This document shows, piece by piece, positions 15,844-16,652 of a stretch of DNA of 16,652 nt; position 1 is the stretch's first letter, and each line of letters begins with the position of its first letter. Origin of the DNA: Porticoccaceae bacterium (GTDB lineage Bacteria; Pseudomonadota; Gammaproteobacteria; Pseudomonadales; Porticoccaceae). Position numbers and translations under genes: made by a program. The stretch is from assembly GCA_028822945.1 (NCBI GenBank), contig JAPKCN010000014.1, positions 1-16,652 on the forward strand, read 5' to 3'. The notes below the pieces were generated by a model that made no database searches, was not told the DNA's origin, and saw nothing but the letters and a program-made list of their open reading frames with translations.

Positions 15844-15888
15844 GCCGCCGGTGATCGGGGCTATTGCATCGCGGTCATGGCTGTGCTC

Positions 15889-16465
15889 CTAAAAAAGCGA
15901 TAGTTATTAGAAATACACTTTCACAGTGGATCTATCGAGATAAAAGCATACTTAAGAGCAGAGCGACATTGGGTCATATGCGAATTCATTTAAAAATACG
16001 ATTAACAGATAAGTAAATAAAACGACATTCGTTATCGAGTACCCTTCGGTTGCGACCCCTTAACTGAATCGCTCCTATTTTAGGGCATCATCTATAACAA
16101 TTGAAAAGAGTCCTATCGCGAGGTGTTTGAGGGTGAGAGGCCGAGATAAGTGTTGCGTTAAATCTCATTATGCTAAATTTTTTAACATTTGTTAGGCGCG
16201 TGGAGATATTTAGCAGTGGCATCCAATTAGCTCTCGTCTTGACCAGCGATATCGCTTTTTCCATCTTAAAACACTCGAGGTCGCCGCATCTACTAACGAG
16301 GTATACAATGAAGTTTGTTTTAGTGGCCTGTTCACCAGAGGCAAGAGCGATCCTTAAACATAGCTGGATCGGCACATCGGGGATTTTAATTTTATTTAGC
16401 GAGACTTTATAGTCGCTCGATATGATCTCGTTTAACGGCATGTAAATGAGTCTTATATCGGATTT
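15889..16465. other. Gene-poor region of 577 bases
   Basis: I recognise no gene here. The only translation signal of note is an ATG at 16308 with GAGG six bases upstream, opening 34 codons (MKFVLVACSPEARAILKHSW and on) to the TAG at 16410-16412; it could be a small protein or the start of a decayed gene. Overlapping longer open frames on both strands lack ribosome sites and family features. The stretch is AT-rich and contains no terminator that I can defend. Confidence 0.4.
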
Positions 16466-16652
16466 ATGAATAATTTACAACGTTTATCGACTCGGCCTTG
16501 GCTACGTTTTTTGGTTGTCGGCGTTTTATTGTTGCAATTGCAAAGTATGATTTTTTCGAAGCCAAAAACAACAATCGGACCAATCTCTGAACAGCGAGTG
16601 CAACTATTAAATGATCAGTGGCGCGCAAACACAGGGCGAACACCTAGCCCTG
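16466..16652 (+). CDS. N-terminus of a probable membrane-anchored PpiC-type peptidylprolyl isomerase (partial)
   Basis: From the ATG at 16466 the frame is open to the end of the window, 62 codons, so the gene is cut by the edge. The N-terminus is basic (NNLQRLSTRPWLR), followed by one hydrophobic segment (FLVVGVLLLQLQSMIF), a signal anchor. Next comes ISEQRVQLLNDQWRANTGR with TPSP, which resembles the helix ahead of the parvulin domain in PpiC-type peptidylprolyl isomerases, where a V-x-x-L-x-x-x-W-x-x-x-x-G-R-x-P pattern is common. The catalytic domain is outside the window, so the assignment is tentative; the open frame itself is secure. No strong ribosome binding site is visible. Confidence 0.55.
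   Translation, partial: MNNLQRLSTRPWLRFLVVGVLLLQLQSMIFSKPKTTIGPISEQRVQLLNDQWRANTGRTPSP

Larger units (their letters stand above)
15318..15888 (-). pseudogene. MFS transporter relic (C-terminal half, frameshifted, with Val-repeat expansion)
   Basis: This is a decayed major-facilitator transporter; only roughly the last six membrane segments remain. Reading down from 15888, one frame gives APITGG, eight valines, then IVSYIIGTVIGEIGSDWF and TKKTGLGRPMFFV. A 7-bp duplication (15722-15735) then shifts the frame. Removing one copy joins it to MLLCAPFVMAFKLALGG and the 15318-15731 frame, which includes FSPTFATIQELVPPAVRS, a typical loop of spinster-like MFS proteins. The N-terminal half is absent; a stop at 15889-15891 closes the upstream end with no start codon. 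The part from 15731 down is open for 137 codons from a TTG and could be misannotated as a short gene. It precedes the glutathione transferase on the same strand. Confidence 0.8.

Noticed and set aside
16088..16441. 117-codon minus-strand ORF in the region before the partial isomerase gene
   Set aside because: No ribosome binding site, no recognisable motif, and it overlaps an equally plausible opposite ORF; kept only as part of the gene-poor region.

Overview
The window looks like chromosomal DNA of a marine-type gammaproteobacterium. The grounds are mid-range base composition, proteobacterial codon use and a recognisable gene repertoire: a Fur-controlled ferric iron ABC transporter, a large 600-residue acyl-CoA dehydrogenase, short-chain dehydrogenases, a YghU-type glutathione transferase, a DUF3604 lipoprotein and a PpiC-type isomerase. 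The lineage guess is an inference from gene content; no rRNA, tRNA or marker gene is present to fix it.

Layout. (1) 84-3821, minus strand: a compact fbpABC ferric iron uptake operon with overlapping genes, preceded by a promoter whose -10 lies inside a Fur-box-like palindrome (3851-3883). (2) 4140-7970, plus strand: acyl-CoA dehydrogenase, exported metallo-beta-lactamase-fold hydrolase with a complete two-zinc ligand set, and a short-chain dehydrogenase. (3) 7971-8739: a long gene-poor spacer with a 10-bp tandem array and a possible PilZ-like relic. (4) 8740-11924, plus strand: a soluble class I HMG-CoA reductase with all four catalytic residues, then a DUF3604 lipoprotein. (5) 11925-13626: a nitroreductase flanked by two gene relics, the C-terminal tail of a second acyl-CoA dehydrogenase and a short-chain dehydrogenase that has lost its middle and carries a pentanucleotide array at its start. 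(6) 13731-15888, minus strand: an MFS transporter relic, a glutathione transferase and yghU. (7) 15889-16465: no recognisable gene. (8) 16466 to the end, plus strand: the N-terminus of a probable membrane-anchored PpiC-type isomerase, cut by the window edge.

Taken together, the intact genes cover iron uptake, acyl-CoA and alcohol/ketone oxidation, CoA-thioester reduction and thiol-based detoxification. The most unusual property of the window is decay and replication slippage: three clear gene relics (acyl-CoA dehydrogenase, SDR, MFS) and perhaps a fourth, plus at least six short tandem repeats or duplications of different unit length (5, 6, 7, 8, 10 and 33 bp). Two of these lie in the relics and change or may have changed the reading frame. 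I saw no CRISPR array, insertion sequence, integrase, tRNA or complete new defence system.
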